Shown here: positions 33,804-41,634 of the stretch, one piece after another
Layout of the letters: each line of letters opens with the position of its first letter
Position numbering within the stretch: position 1 is the stretch's first letter
Source: an uncultured Gammaproteobacteria bacterium
Lineage (GTDB): Bacteria; Pseudomonadota; Gammaproteobacteria; Pseudomonadales; UBA5518
Direction: 5' to 3'
NCBI GenBank assembly: GCA_903928015.1
Contig: CAIYPF010000183.1
Location: 1-43,924, forward strand
DNA: 43,924 nt
Program-made: the position numbers and the translations under genes
The notes under the pieces: model-generated
What the model was told of the DNA's origin: nothing
The model's input: only the letters and a program-made list of their open reading frames with translations
Databases searched by the model: none

Positions 33804-34435
33804 GGGGTTGCCGCATCCTGCGCATGCAGCCAGGCGAGGACATCGTCGAGCTCCTTGCCGGGATCGAGCGTTTTGGCCATCACCGCCATCTGCTTGCCAT
33901 AGGTGTCTTGCGGCTGCGCGCCGCGCGCTCCCGAGCGGAAGGCGAGGAACTGCCGGCGCAGGTAGCCCGAATCCTGTCCGCGCAGACGCGGCGCGTTGAG
34001 TGCCGGATAGCCCTCGCCGGCGGAGCCGTGACAGGCCCCGCACTTGCCCTGCCAGAGGTTGTTGCCATTGCGCAGGTCCCCCTCGAGGCTGCCCTCGGAA
34101 CGCGGCGCAGGCTGCGTGGCAATCCAGGCGGCCAGATCAGCCGCGGCGGCATCGGAGGCAATCGGGAGCGACATCCCGCGCATCTGCTGCGCCCAGGTAT
34201 CGCTGCCGCTGCCGCCGCGCAAGCCCGCGCGGAAAGACCGCAGTTGCCGTTCGATGTATGCGGAGTCCTGCCCTGCGAGTACCGGAGCGTGAAGCGCGGA
34301 GTTGCCCGTAGCGGCCTCGCCATGGCAGGCCGCGCAGGCAGCGAAGAGCGCCTTGCCACGTGCGGGGTCCCCTGCTGCAAGAGCGTGCACAGCCAGGCTG
34401 CTCGCGAACAGCATCAGGAGCAGGCGTGCGTACAT
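33800..34435 (-). CDS. Dihaem cytochrome c4
   Basis: A 211-residue tandem-domain cytochrome with signal peptide residues 1-21 (ALAAG). Haem sites are CAACH at 34-38 and CGACH at 132-136, with Met ligands in QQMRGMSL and KQMAVMAK. Two internally similar halves (QDSAYIERQLRSFRAG and QDSGYLRRQFLAFRSG) are the hallmark of cytochrome c4, which shuttles electrons from the bc1 complex or other donors to terminal oxidases and peroxidases. It is first in the three-gene operon, probably feeding the MauG-like enzyme. TAGAAT at 34499-34504 on this strand is a possible -10 box. Confidence 0.93.
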   Translation of the reverse strand: MYARLLLMLFASSLAVHALAAGDPARGKALFAACAACHGEAATGNSALHAPVLAGQDSAYIERQLRSFRAGLRGGSGSDTWAQQMRGMSLPIASDAAAADLAAWIATQPAPRSEGSLEGDLRNGNNLWQGKCGACHGSAGEGYPALNAPRLRGQDSGYLRRQFLAFRSGARGAQPQDTYGKQMAVMAKTLDPGKELDDVLAWLHAQDAATP

Positions 34436-34565
34436 CGGTGGCCTCCGGAGCGACAGGGTTGCAGGTGGATGCCGCGCCTCGGAAAAGCGCGCAGGCGGAT
34501 TCTACACAGCGGCGCGCGCCACGCGCCTCGCGCAAGCACGCCAGCGCATTACGAATCATCCGGAA

Positions 34566-34596
34566 TTGCCTCCGCGGGCCGCGGTGGCGCTATGCT
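34566..34596 (+). promoter_or_regulatory. Possible promoter of the phosphotransferase gene
   Basis: TTGCCT (34566-34571) and TATGCT (34591-34596) are 19 bases apart and 47 bases before the ATG. The -10 box is followed by CCG, as in several other promoters of the window. Confidence 0.35.
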
Positions 34597-34643
34597 CCGC
34601 CACGCCTTCCGCGCGAACACGCTTGCACGAGGAACAAACGCCC

Positions 34644-35771
34644 ATGGAAATCGATCCGGAATCCGCGACCCCACGCACATCCACGCGCGACCGCGACGAA
34701 CTGCGCACGCGTCTCGGCGCATGGCTCGCCACCGAGCGGCCCGGCGCCCGCATCACGGAATTCTCCGCGCCCACGGCGAACGGCATGTCCAGCGAAACCC
34801 TGCTGTTCAGCGCCACATGGGACGATGGCTCAGGAGAGTGCGAGCATCGCTGCGTGGCGCGTCTGCCACCGGCGGCAGACGCCGTTCCGGTCTTCCCCGT
34901 CTACGACCTGGAAAAGCAATCCCGCGTGATGCAGATCGCGCGCGAACGCACCGCGCTGCCCGTCCCCAACGTGTTGTGGTACGAGGCAGACCCGGCGCCG
35001 CTCGGTGCGCCCTTCATCGTCATGGAGCGCCTCGACGGCGAGGCCCCGCCAGACGTGCCGCCCTACGTCTTCGACTCCTGGCTACTGCGTGCTGACTCCG
35101 CGATGCAGCAGGCGCTTCAATCCCGCGCGATCGGCGTGCTCGCGGAACTACACCGCGTACCGCTCGCCACCGAGGAGCGCGATTACCTGCGCCCGGCGGC
35201 CAAGGGCGACACCGCGCTGCGCCGTCACGTCGAGGCACAACGCGATTTCTACGCCTGGGTGTGCGCCGACGGCTGCCGCTTGCCGGTGATCGAGCGCGGC
35301 TTCGAGTGGCTGGAAGCACACTGGCCCGAAAACGCCGCCGACGAGGTACTCAGCTGGGGCGACGCGCGCATAGGGAACATGCTCTTCCGGGACTTCGCAC
35401 CGAGCGCCGTGCTCGACTGGGAGATGGCCGCAACGGCTCCCAGGGAAGTGGATCTTGGCTGGATGGTGTACCTGCACCACTTCTTCCAGGACTTCACGCC
35501 ACTGGTGGGTGTTCCGGGCATCCCCTCGATGATGCGACTGGACGCGGCCGCCGCCACCTACGAGGCCGCCAGCGGTTACCGCCCACGGGACCTCGAGGTC
35601 TACACCTTCTACGCGGCACTGCGGCACGGCATCGTGATGTCGCGCACGGCCCGCCGGGGAATTCTCTTCGGCGAGGCGAAGATGCCCGAGAACCCGGATG
35701 ACCTGGTGATGCACCGCGCGACCCTCGAATCCATGATGGCAGGGGACTACTGGCACCCGGGCCGGCGCTGA
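34644..35771 (+). CDS. APH-type phosphotransferase (ACAD10/LvaA-like hydroxyacyl kinase)
   Basis: A 375-residue protein-kinase-fold small-molecule kinase. The catalytic loop is Asp240 in LSWGDARIGN with Asn245, and the metal motif is Asp258-Trp-Glu260 (VLDWEMA). This spacing and the Trp-Gly-Asp variant match phosphotransferases related to the kinase domain of ACAD10/11 and to LvaA, which phosphorylate 4-hydroxyacyl-CoA before dehydration. That role would fit a CoA-ester degradation region, but aminoglycoside or other targets cannot be excluded. The ATG at 34644 begins MEIDPESATP. It lies upstream of the MarR/EmrAB operon on the same strand. Confidence 0.85.
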   Translation: MEIDPESATPRTSTRDRDELRTRLGAWLATERPGARITEFSAPTANGMSSETLLFSATWDDGSGECEHRCVARLPPAADAVPVFPVYDLEKQSRVMQIARERTALPVPNVLWYEADPAPLGAPFIVMERLDGEAPPDVPPYVFDSWLLRADSAMQQALQSRAIGVLAELHRVPLATEERDYLRPAAKGDTALRRHVEAQRDFYAWVCADGCRLPVIERGFEWLEAHWPENAADEVLSWGDARIGNMLFRDFAPSAVLDWEMAATAPREVDLGWMVYLHHFFQDFTPLVGVPGIPSMMRLDAAAATYEAASGYRPRDLEVYTFYAALRHGIVMSRTARRGILFGEAKMPENPDDLVMHRATLESMMAGDYWHPGRR

Positions 35772-35809
35772 TCTGCGGCGGTTCAATGCGGCATTAAGTC
35801 GGGGATGGA

Positions 35810-35862
35810 GTAACCGTAACTCGCGCCTACTGTAACTCGTCGATATAGTTTCGTCGGGTTAC
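35810..35862 (+). promoter_or_regulatory. Repeat-rich promoter/operator of the marR-emrAB operon
   Basis: TATAGT at 35844-35849 is a -10 box 30 bases before the MarR start. Around it are GTAACC at 35810, GTAACTCG at 35816-35823 and again at 35832-35839, and the inverted GGTTAC at 35857-35862. The direct repeats are 16 bases apart. This is a good candidate operator for the MarR-type regulator encoded next. Confidence 0.55.
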
Positions 35863-35879
35863 CAATAGTCGCCAACTCC

Positions 35880-36803
35880 ATGCCTGCAAACAGCTTCGAG
35901 CAGAACTGGGCCCTGCTGGTCCACGACACCGCACGCCTCATCCGGCGCCGATTCGACGTGGCGATCAAGGATCTGGGCCTCACCCAGGCCAAGTGGCGGG
36001 TGCTCGCAATCCTGCACCGCTCACCGGGACTCAGCCAATCCGAACTCGCCGAGCGGCTCGACATCGAGAAGGCCCCGCTCGGACTCGCGCTCGAATGGCT
36101 GGACCAGGCAGGCTGGATCCGCCGTGAGACCGACCGCAGCGACCGCCGCGCCCGCCGGGTCTACCTGCGCGAGCAGGCAGCCCCCACGCTGCAGACGATG
36201 GAGGAGCGCTTCCGCCAGGTCGAGAACAACTACCTGCGCGGCTTCGACGAACCCGAAGTGGCAGAACTCCTCGACGCATTGCTGGCGGTCCGCACGACGC
36301 TGCGCCGCAGCGACAGCCCCGCCCCGGGTGCAGCGGGCTCCGACACCGACACCTACCTCAGCGTGCTCTTCGAGTGCGGACGCCTGCTGATCCGCCGCTT
36401 CGATGCACGGCTGGGCGAGATGGGTTTCACACGCCAACAGTGGCTCGCGCTGAACACCATCGAACAGCGTGAAGGCCTGCGTCAGGGCGAACTCGCGGAC
36501 GCCACGGAAGTGGGCGCCGCGGCCGCCGGAAAACTGGTGGATGCGCTGGAAAAAAGCGGCTGGGTGGAACGCCGCGTAGATCCCGGGGACCGCCGCGCCA
36601 ACCGCCTGCACCTCAGCCGCCGCGGCCGCTCGATGCTGAGCTCCACGCGCGAGCGCTTCGATCGTCTGCACGGGGATCTGGATCGCGCGCTGGGAGCCGA
36701 ACGTCACCGCACCCTCGTCAAACGCCTCGGCTGGATACGCCACCGCCTGCTCGAGGAAGGACTGCACACCGCTGAGGCGCGCCGCGCCGGAGTACGCTCA
36801 TGA
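35880..36803 (+). CDS. Tandem-domain MarR family regulator
   Basis: A 307-residue protein holding two full MarR winged-helix domains in one chain, about twice the usual 140-150 residues. The first (about 6-142) includes AKWRVLAILHRSPGLSQSEL and RSDRRARRVYL; the second (about 155-300) includes QQWLALNTIEQREGLRQGEL and PGDRRANRLHL. A short Pro/Gly linker joins them. A single chain may thus act as a pseudo-dimer. The open frame is continuous, with no sign of frameshift. The ATG at 35880 follows the repeat-rich promoter, and its stop overlaps the EmrA ATG (ATGA). It likely represses the drug pump. Confidence 0.9.
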   Translation: MPANSFEQNWALLVHDTARLIRRRFDVAIKDLGLTQAKWRVLAILHRSPGLSQSELAERLDIEKAPLGLALEWLDQAGWIRRETDRSDRRARRVYLREQAAPTLQTMEERFRQVENNYLRGFDEPEVAELLDALLAVRTTLRRSDSPAPGAAGSDTDTYLSVLFECGRLLIRRFDARLGEMGFTRQQWLALNTIEQREGLRQGELADATEVGAAAAGKLVDALEKSGWVERRVDPGDRRANRLHLSRRGRSMLSSTRERFDRLHGDLDRALGAERHRTLVKRLGWIRHRLLEEGLHTAEARRAGVRS

Positions 36804-37924
36804 ACACACCTTCCATGCCGCCCGCGGGCAACGACCTGCCGATACGCCGCCTGGACATCACACGTCGCAACACGCTCATGCTGGCGCTGGGTGTGGGGGC
36901 CTGCGTTGCCTTCGCGTGGTGGGTGTACCAGCGTTGGACGCACGTCTTCACCGAGGACGCACGCGTCGCCACGCACATGATCGAGGTGAGCACCCGCTCT
37001 GCCGGGCAGGTCAGTACCTTCGCTGTCGGGCAAGGCTCGCGACTCGAAGCGGGCGCGCTGATCGCGCAGATCGACGACCGCGCCGCCCGCTTCACGCTCG
37101 AGGAGCTCGAGGCGACGCAACAGACACTCGCCTCCCAGCGCGAGCGCATCGCCGCGCAGATCGACATGGTGGATCGCGAAACCGGAGGAAAACTCCGCGC
37201 GGCACGTTCGCAATACGACGCCGCGATCGCCTCGCGCGGATCGGCGCAATCGGACCTCGAGTTCAAGAAAGGCGAGTGGGACCGCGCCGAATCGCTGGTG
37301 AAGCGCCAGATCATCTCGCGCCAGCAGTGGGAGAACGCGCGCAACGCATGGCAGCAATCGGAACAGATGCTCCAGCGGGCCACCGCTGAGGCCGAAAGCG
37401 CGCGCGCCATGGTCGCCGAGGCAGAGGCCTCGCAAAGCCAGATACAGGTGCTCTCCAGCGAACTGCGCGGCCTCGAGCATGAAGGCGAACGCATCAGCGC
37501 CTCGGTGGAGCGGCAGAAAGTGGCGATCGGAGAGCTGCACGTCACCGCGACGGCGGGCGGTGTGGTCGACCAGAGCTTCGTGCACGTGGGCGAGTACGTG
37601 GTGCCCGGGCAGCGGCTGCTTCTGATGCACGATCCGGCCGACATCTGGGTGGACGCGAACATCAAGGAAACCGAGATCCGGCATCTGAAGATCGGCGATC
37701 CCGTTGCGATCCGCGTCGACGCCTATCCGGATCGCGAGTTCGCCGGAGAGGTCAGGCTGATCGGCAACGCGGCCACGAGCCAGTTCTCGCTGCTGCCGTC
37801 GAGCAACGCCAGCGGCAACTTCACGAAAGTGACGCAGCGTCTTCCGGTGCGCATCTCGATCACGCAATCGGAAGAGCTGCTGCGCCCGGGCATGATGGTA
37901 GAGGTCGCGATTGAGATCCGCTGA
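36800..37924 (+). CDS. emrA: HlyD/EmrA family membrane fusion protein
   Basis: A 374-residue periplasmic adaptor. One transmembrane helix at about 27-46 (MLALGVGACVAFAWWVYQ) is followed by the biotinyl-lipoyl segment VSTRSAGQVSTFAVGQGSRLEAGALIAQID, a long coiled coil with many Gln/Glu/Ala (about 95-230), and the second half HVTATAGGVVDQSFVHVGEYV. The barrel part DIWVDANIKETEIRHLKIG completes the EmrA/HlyD pattern. It overlaps the regulator by ATGA and the pump by 14 bases. It would link the inner-membrane MFS pump to an outer-membrane TolC-like channel, which is not encoded here. Confidence 0.93.
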   Translation: MNTPSMPPAGNDLPIRRLDITRRNTLMLALGVGACVAFAWWVYQRWTHVFTEDARVATHMIEVSTRSAGQVSTFAVGQGSRLEAGALIAQIDDRAARFTLEELEATQQTLASQRERIAAQIDMVDRETGGKLRAARSQYDAAIASRGSAQSDLEFKKGEWDRAESLVKRQIISRQQWENARNAWQQSEQMLQRATAEAESARAMVAEAEASQSQIQVLSSELRGLEHEGERISASVERQKVAIGELHVTATAGGVVDQSFVHVGEYVVPGQRLLLMHDPADIWVDANIKETEIRHLKIGDPVAIRVDAYPDREFAGEVRLIGNAATSQFSLLPSSNASGNFTKVTQRLPVRISITQSEELLRPGMMVEVAIEIR

Positions 37925-39536
37925 TGTCGAGAGCTACATCGCCAGCCTGACGCCGAATCCCGCCTTCGCGGAACTGTTCCGCCAGTACGGGCTGCGCTAC
38001 CGCTGGCTCGCGATGTTCACCATCGTGACGGGGAACATCGCCGCAGTGCTCTCGGGCACGATCATCAACGTCGCGATCCCCGACATCATGGGCGCTTTCG
38101 GCATCGGGCAGGACGACGCGCAGTGGCTCTCCACCGCTAACCTCGCCTCCTCCACCGTGTCGATGCTGGCGAGCGCGTGGATGGTGCAGCGCTCGGGCCT
38201 GAAAGGTACGGTGCTGATCGCGATTGCGCTGTTCATCGCAGGATCATTGCTCGGCGGACTCGCCACCAACGTCGAGGTGATGATCGCCTCGCGGATCATG
38301 CAGGGCGTGACGGCAGGACTGCTGACGCCCTTGTCGATGACGATCATCTTCCAGGTGTTTCCGCCCGGCAGGCAGGGCCTGGCAATGGGCATCAGCGCGG
38401 TGGGCGTGATTCTCGCGCCGGCCATCGGCCCCGCTGTGGGGGGCGTGCTCACCGACAACTTCAACTGGCGCTACGTGTTCTTCCTCGGGCTGCCGTTCTC
38501 GATGCTGACGCTGCTCGGCTCGATGGTCTTTTTGCCGGGGCGGCAAGCTGCTCGCCCGGCGGCGTTCCACTGGACCGGCATGAGCCTGCTCTGCGTCTCC
38601 ATCACGGCAGTGCTCGTGGGACTCACGCGCGGGGAGCGCAACGGCTGGGACTCGGATTTCATACTCTCGTGCTTCGCCGTATCGCTGTTCTCGGGCGTGG
38701 CATTCCTGCGCTCGCAGGTGGGCCGTGCGCACCCGCTGCTCGATCTCGGGCTGTTCGCCAACCGCAACTTCGTCATCATGGCGATCAACGGCTGCGTCTT
38801 CAGCGCGGGGCTGTATGCCTCGACCTATCTGCTGCCGCTCTTCCTGCAACTGGTGCAGCACCTCACGCCCACGGACTCGGGCGCGATGATGATCCCGGCA
38901 GGGCTGGTGATGGTGGCGATCTTTCCCTTCGCCGGGAGACTGGCAGATCGCGTGGATGCGCGGGTGCTGATCAGCGTGGGCATCATGTTCTTCGTGATGG
39001 CGTTCTGGCTGATGCGGCGGGCCGATGCCGACACCGGCTTCTGGACGCTTGCCTGGTGGATCGTGCTGAGCCGAACCGGGATCGGCCTGGTGATGCCCGC
39101 GCTGCAGATGGGCGCGCTCTCGAACGTGCCGCCGGAGCGGCTCACGCAGGCCTCGGGCTCTTTCAACTTCATGCGCCAGATGGGCGGCGCTTTCGGCGTG
39201 AACCTGATGTCGGTGACGCTGGAGCGGCGCAACAGCGTGCACGCCGAGTACCTCGCCTCAACCCAGACCTGGGGAAACAGCGACACGATGGAAACCCTGC
39301 AGATGCTGCGTGGCTTGAGTCATGCCATCGGGCACGCGGGCACGGACGAGTGGAATTCGGCGATCGGCTTCCTGCAGGGCATCGTCCAGGGGCAGGCACT
39401 GCAGGCCGCCTTCCGCGACAGCTTCGTGATCCTCGCCATCGCCTTCCTGCTCACACTCGCGCCCACGATGGCGCTGCGTCCGCGCCAACGCAGTGCGTCG
39501 CCCCCTCCCGCAACGAAACCGGCGCCCGCACGCTGA
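37911..39536 (+). CDS. emrB: DHA2 family MFS drug exporter (EmrB-like)
   Basis: A 541-residue, roughly 14-helix proton antiporter. The first helix region carries MFTIVTGNIAAVLSGTIINVAIPDI, and LVMPALQMGALSNVPPERLTQASG and FNFMRQMGGAFGVNL are typical of the EmrB/QacA group. The most likely start is TTG at 37911, overlapping the EmrA stop region by 14 bases with AGAGG before it; no ATG occurs in frame until 38013, which would cut the first helix. It exports hydrophobic compounds with EmrA. It converges with the NlpC/P60 gene, and the last stop codon sits in a hairpin. Confidence 0.92.
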   Translation: MRSADVESYIASLTPNPAFAELFRQYGLRYRWLAMFTIVTGNIAAVLSGTIINVAIPDIMGAFGIGQDDAQWLSTANLASSTVSMLASAWMVQRSGLKGTVLIAIALFIAGSLLGGLATNVEVMIASRIMQGVTAGLLTPLSMTIIFQVFPPGRQGLAMGISAVGVILAPAIGPAVGGVLTDNFNWRYVFFLGLPFSMLTLLGSMVFLPGRQAARPAAFHWTGMSLLCVSITAVLVGLTRGERNGWDSDFILSCFAVSLFSGVAFLRSQVGRAHPLLDLGLFANRNFVIMAINGCVFSAGLYASTYLLPLFLQLVQHLTPTDSGAMMIPAGLVMVAIFPFAGRLADRVDARVLISVGIMFFVMAFWLMRRADADTGFWTLAWWIVLSRTGIGLVMPALQMGALSNVPPERLTQASGSFNFMRQMGGAFGVNLMSVTLERRNSVHAEYLASTQTWGNSDTMETLQMLRGLSHAIGHAGTDEWNSAIGFLQGIVQGQALQAAFRDSFVILAIAFLLTLAPTMALRPRQRSASPPPATKPAPAR

Positions 39537-39550
39537 GGCCCGATCCTCAG
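39533..39550. terminator. Hairpin holding both convergent stop codons
   Basis: CTGAGG (39533-39538) and CCTCAG (39545-39550) are a perfect 6-bp inverted repeat with a 6-base loop. The MFS stop (39534-39536) is in one arm and the NlpC/P60 stop (39547-39549, minus) is in the other. Only 10 bases separate the genes. Confidence 0.5.
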
Positions 39551-40059
39551 AAGGGCACCATGCGCACCACCGACACGAAGCGCCGCGCCCAGTAGTCTTC
39601 GGCGAGGCTGGAGATCATCACGCCCGCGCGTGTCGAGACATGCAGGAATTCCTTGCCGCCGACGTAGATGCCCACGTGGCGCTCGTGGCGACCCGTATCG
39701 AAAAACAGCAGGTCTCCGGGCAACGCCTGGGCGGGCGGCAGCAGGCGTCCGGCGGCGCGCTGCGCGCTGGTGTCGCGGGGAATCGAGATGCCGAAGAGAT
39801 CGCGGTAGGTGAGCTGCGTGAAGGCCGAGCAATCGAGACCCGAGGGGTCATGGCCACCGAGCCGGTAGGGAACCCCCTTCCACGCCGAATGCCTCGCCAG
39901 CAAAGCCTGTCGCACCGCAACGGAGTCGGAGAGCGGCACCACGCCCGGCAGTGTCGAGGACCGCGATACGGGCCGCTCCGGCTCCTCCTCCGGCCCCCCC
40001 ATCCAGCCGCAGGCCGGCAGCAAGAGCACGAACGCCAGAAGAGCAAGCCTGGAGATCAC
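39547..40059 (-). CDS. NlpC/P60 family lipoprotein peptidase
   Basis: A 170-residue cell-wall peptidase. Residues 1-17 are a lipoprotein signal with lipobox LPAC, Cys17. After a Pro/Ser linker, the NlpC/P60 domain holds catalytic Cys77 in GLDCSAFTQ, and the His in RHVGIYVGG. It resembles MepS/NlpC, which cut cross-bridge peptides of peptidoglycan. Its ATG overlaps the upstream DUF456 gene as ATGA, so it is translated from the same message as the genes up to about 42.8 kb. It converges with the MFS pump gene. Confidence 0.9.
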   Translation of the reverse strand: MISRLALLAFVLLLPACGWMGGPEEEPERPVSRSSTLPGVVPLSDSVAVRQALLARHSAWKGVPYRLGGHDPSGLDCSAFTQLTYRDLFGISIPRDTSAQRAAGRLLPPAQALPGDLLFFDTGRHERHVGIYVGGKEFLHVSTRAGVMISSLAEDYWARRFVSVVRMVPF

Positions 40060-40544
40060 GCCACGAACCGCGCGAAGAGGAAAACCCCGATCATCGCTCC
40101 CGCCAGCGCGAGCTTGACGGCGACGCCCAGCACCAGACCGATAGTGGCACCGAGCCCGGCCATCCCCGCCGCGCCCAGACTGCGCTGCGCGGAGATCTCC
40201 CCGATCACGGCGCCGGCAAAGGGGCCGAGCACGATGCCCAGCGGGCCGATCACGAATACCGCGAGAGAGCCGATTGCCGCGCCCAGGGCTGCGCGCGGGG
40301 ATGCACCGAACCCTTTGGCGCCCAGCGAGCCCGCCACCAGATCGACCACGAATGTGAAAGCACCGAGCAGCGTGATCAGCCCCAGCGACACGGCGCCGAC
40401 ATGCGTGAAGCCCTCAGCCCACGCCGAAAGGAAAAGACCACCGATGATGAAGGCCGCACCGGGCAGGGCCGGGAGCACCAGCCCCGCCATGCCCGTGAGT
40501 ACCAGCAGCACGGCGAGGATCTGCCAGAGGACTTGCCCGTCCAT
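40056..40544 (-). CDS. DUF456 family membrane protein
   Basis: A 162-residue integral membrane protein with about four to five hydrophobic segments (IWQ/ILAVLLVLTGMAGLVLPALP near the start, then GAAFIIGGLFLSAWAEG, a Gly/Ala-rich middle and AVKLALAGAMIGVFLFARFV at the end). The Gly-rich pattern PLGIVLGPFAGAVIGE is the mark of DUF456. The biochemical role is unknown. It lies 12 bases after the PlsC-like gene and overlaps the NlpC/P60 gene. Confidence 0.85.
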   Translation of the reverse strand: MDGQVLWQILAVLLVLTGMAGLVLPALPGAAFIIGGLFLSAWAEGFTHVGAVSLGLITLLGAFTFVVDLVAGSLGAKGFGASPRAALGAAIGSLAVFVIGPLGIVLGPFAGAVIGEISAQRSLGAAGMAGLGATIGLVLGVAVKLALAGAMIGVFLFARFVA

Positions 40545-40556
40545 GCGCGTAGCCTC

Positions 40557-41162
40557 TCAGGGAGACTGGTTCTCGGGATTGCGGCCGGTGAACTGCCGAT
40601 AGTACTGGCGGATCGCGGCGATATCGGTCTCGGTGTCACCCGTGAGCTGCGCCTCGGGCCCCAGATGAACCGTGCGGCTGGGGTAATCCCAGGAGACCTG
40701 CACCACCGGCAGGCTGGAAACCGCGGCAATGCGCAGGAAGCCCGTCTTCCATTGCTCGACCCGCGAGCGCGTGCCCTCGGGCGTGATCACCATGATGATG
40801 CGATCTGCCTCGAGGATGCGCTTGGCCACGCTTTCGGCGATGCCCGCGGGCTCGGCACGGTTGACCGGTATGCCGCCGGTGGCGCGGATGAAGACGCTCG
40901 CGGGCCACCAGAGCGCCGTGTCCTTGATGAGGTAGTTCATCCTGAGACCCATGGCCCACAAGCCGAGGATGGCCACCAGCCAGTCCCAGTTCGAGGTGTG
41001 CGGCGCGGCGATCACGAGGACTTTCTCGCGGTCAGGCAGACCGCCCGTGACCTGCCAGCCGGCAAGACGCAGCAGACTTAGCCCCAGCCAGCGTGTGAAA
41101 GCGCTGCCACCCTTGGCAACGCGGGGCGGCATCTGCGGAACAACAGGCTCGCGCGCGGCCAT
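40557..41162 (-). CDS. 1-acyl-glycerol-3-phosphate acyltransferase family protein
   Basis: A 201-residue PlsC-type acyltransferase. The catalytic H-x4-D motif is His55-Thr-Ser-Asn-Trp-Asp60 and the substrate motif is PEGTRS at about 128-133. This short variant, with HTSNWD and LIKDTALWWPASVFIRATGGIPVNR, matches the group often called glycerol acyltransferase-like proteins of unknown acceptor. The ATG overlaps the VOC stop by one base (TGATG). It probably acylates a lipid at the inner face of the membrane. Confidence 0.88.
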   Translation of the reverse strand: MAAREPVVPQMPPRVAKGGSAFTRWLGLSLLRLAGWQVTGGLPDREKVLVIAAPHTSNWDWLVAILGLWAMGLRMNYLIKDTALWWPASVFIRATGGIPVNRAEPAGIAESVAKRILEADRIIMVITPEGTRSRVEQWKTGFLRIAAVSSLPVVQVSWDYPSRTVHLGPEAQLTGDTETDIAAIRQYYRQFTGRNPENQSP

Positions 41163-41632
41163 CAGGCGGTACCGGGGCCGCCGGGCGGCATCTGCAGGAA
41201 CTCGATCCAGAGCGGGTCACCGGGGCGCTCCATGTACACGAAGGTGGTGTCGGCGCACCACTTCTTGTACCAGACGCTCTGGTAACCCACTGCCTTCATT
41301 TTCTCGATCCAGCCGTCCGCGTCGTCGACGCGGAAGCGCAGGTGGTGCATGCCCTCGCGGCCGGCGCGGATGAATTCCGCGTGCGGGCTGTCGCCGTCCA
41401 CCCACTCGATCAGCTCGATCTGCAGCGGCCCGCTCTGCCCGAAAGCGATGTTCATCTTCACGTCGGACTTGCGGCCGCGGTAGTCGGAGTCGTTAACAGA
41501 GCCGTCCATCAGCGACCACGGCCCGAACATCGGCCCGTAGAGCTTCATGGACTGCTCGAGGTCACGCACCACGAAGCCGACCTGGTCAGCAGGGGGAAGT
41601 CCGAGCGAAGCGAGATCGGCAGGCGTCTGCAT
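41162..41632 (-). CDS. VOC (glyoxalase/dioxygenase fold) family protein
   Basis: A 156-residue protein with one pair of beta-alpha-beta-beta-beta modules. The N-terminal module holds QVGFVVRDLEQSMKLYGPMFGPW and the second MHHLRFRVDDADGWIEKM, the usual VOC spacing with a candidate metal His in each half (HHLRF). It is near methylmalonyl-CoA epimerase-like and glyoxalase-like members, but the reaction cannot be assigned. It starts two bases after the YedK stop and overlaps the PlsC-like start, so it is inside the operon. Confidence 0.85.
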   Translation of the reverse strand: MQTPADLASLGLPPADQVGFVVRDLEQSMKLYGPMFGPWSLMDGSVNDSDYRGRKSDVKMNIAFGQSGPLQIELIEWVDGDSPHAEFIRAGREGMHHLRFRVDDADGWIEKMKAVGYQSVWYKKWCADTTFVYMERPGDPLWIEFLQMPPGGPGTA

Positions 41633-41634
41633 GG

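Noticed and set aside
35880-36803. Frameshift or assembly fusion of two marR genes
   Set aside because: The frame is continuous through a natural-looking linker, and no ribosome binding site and start for a separate second gene are evident.
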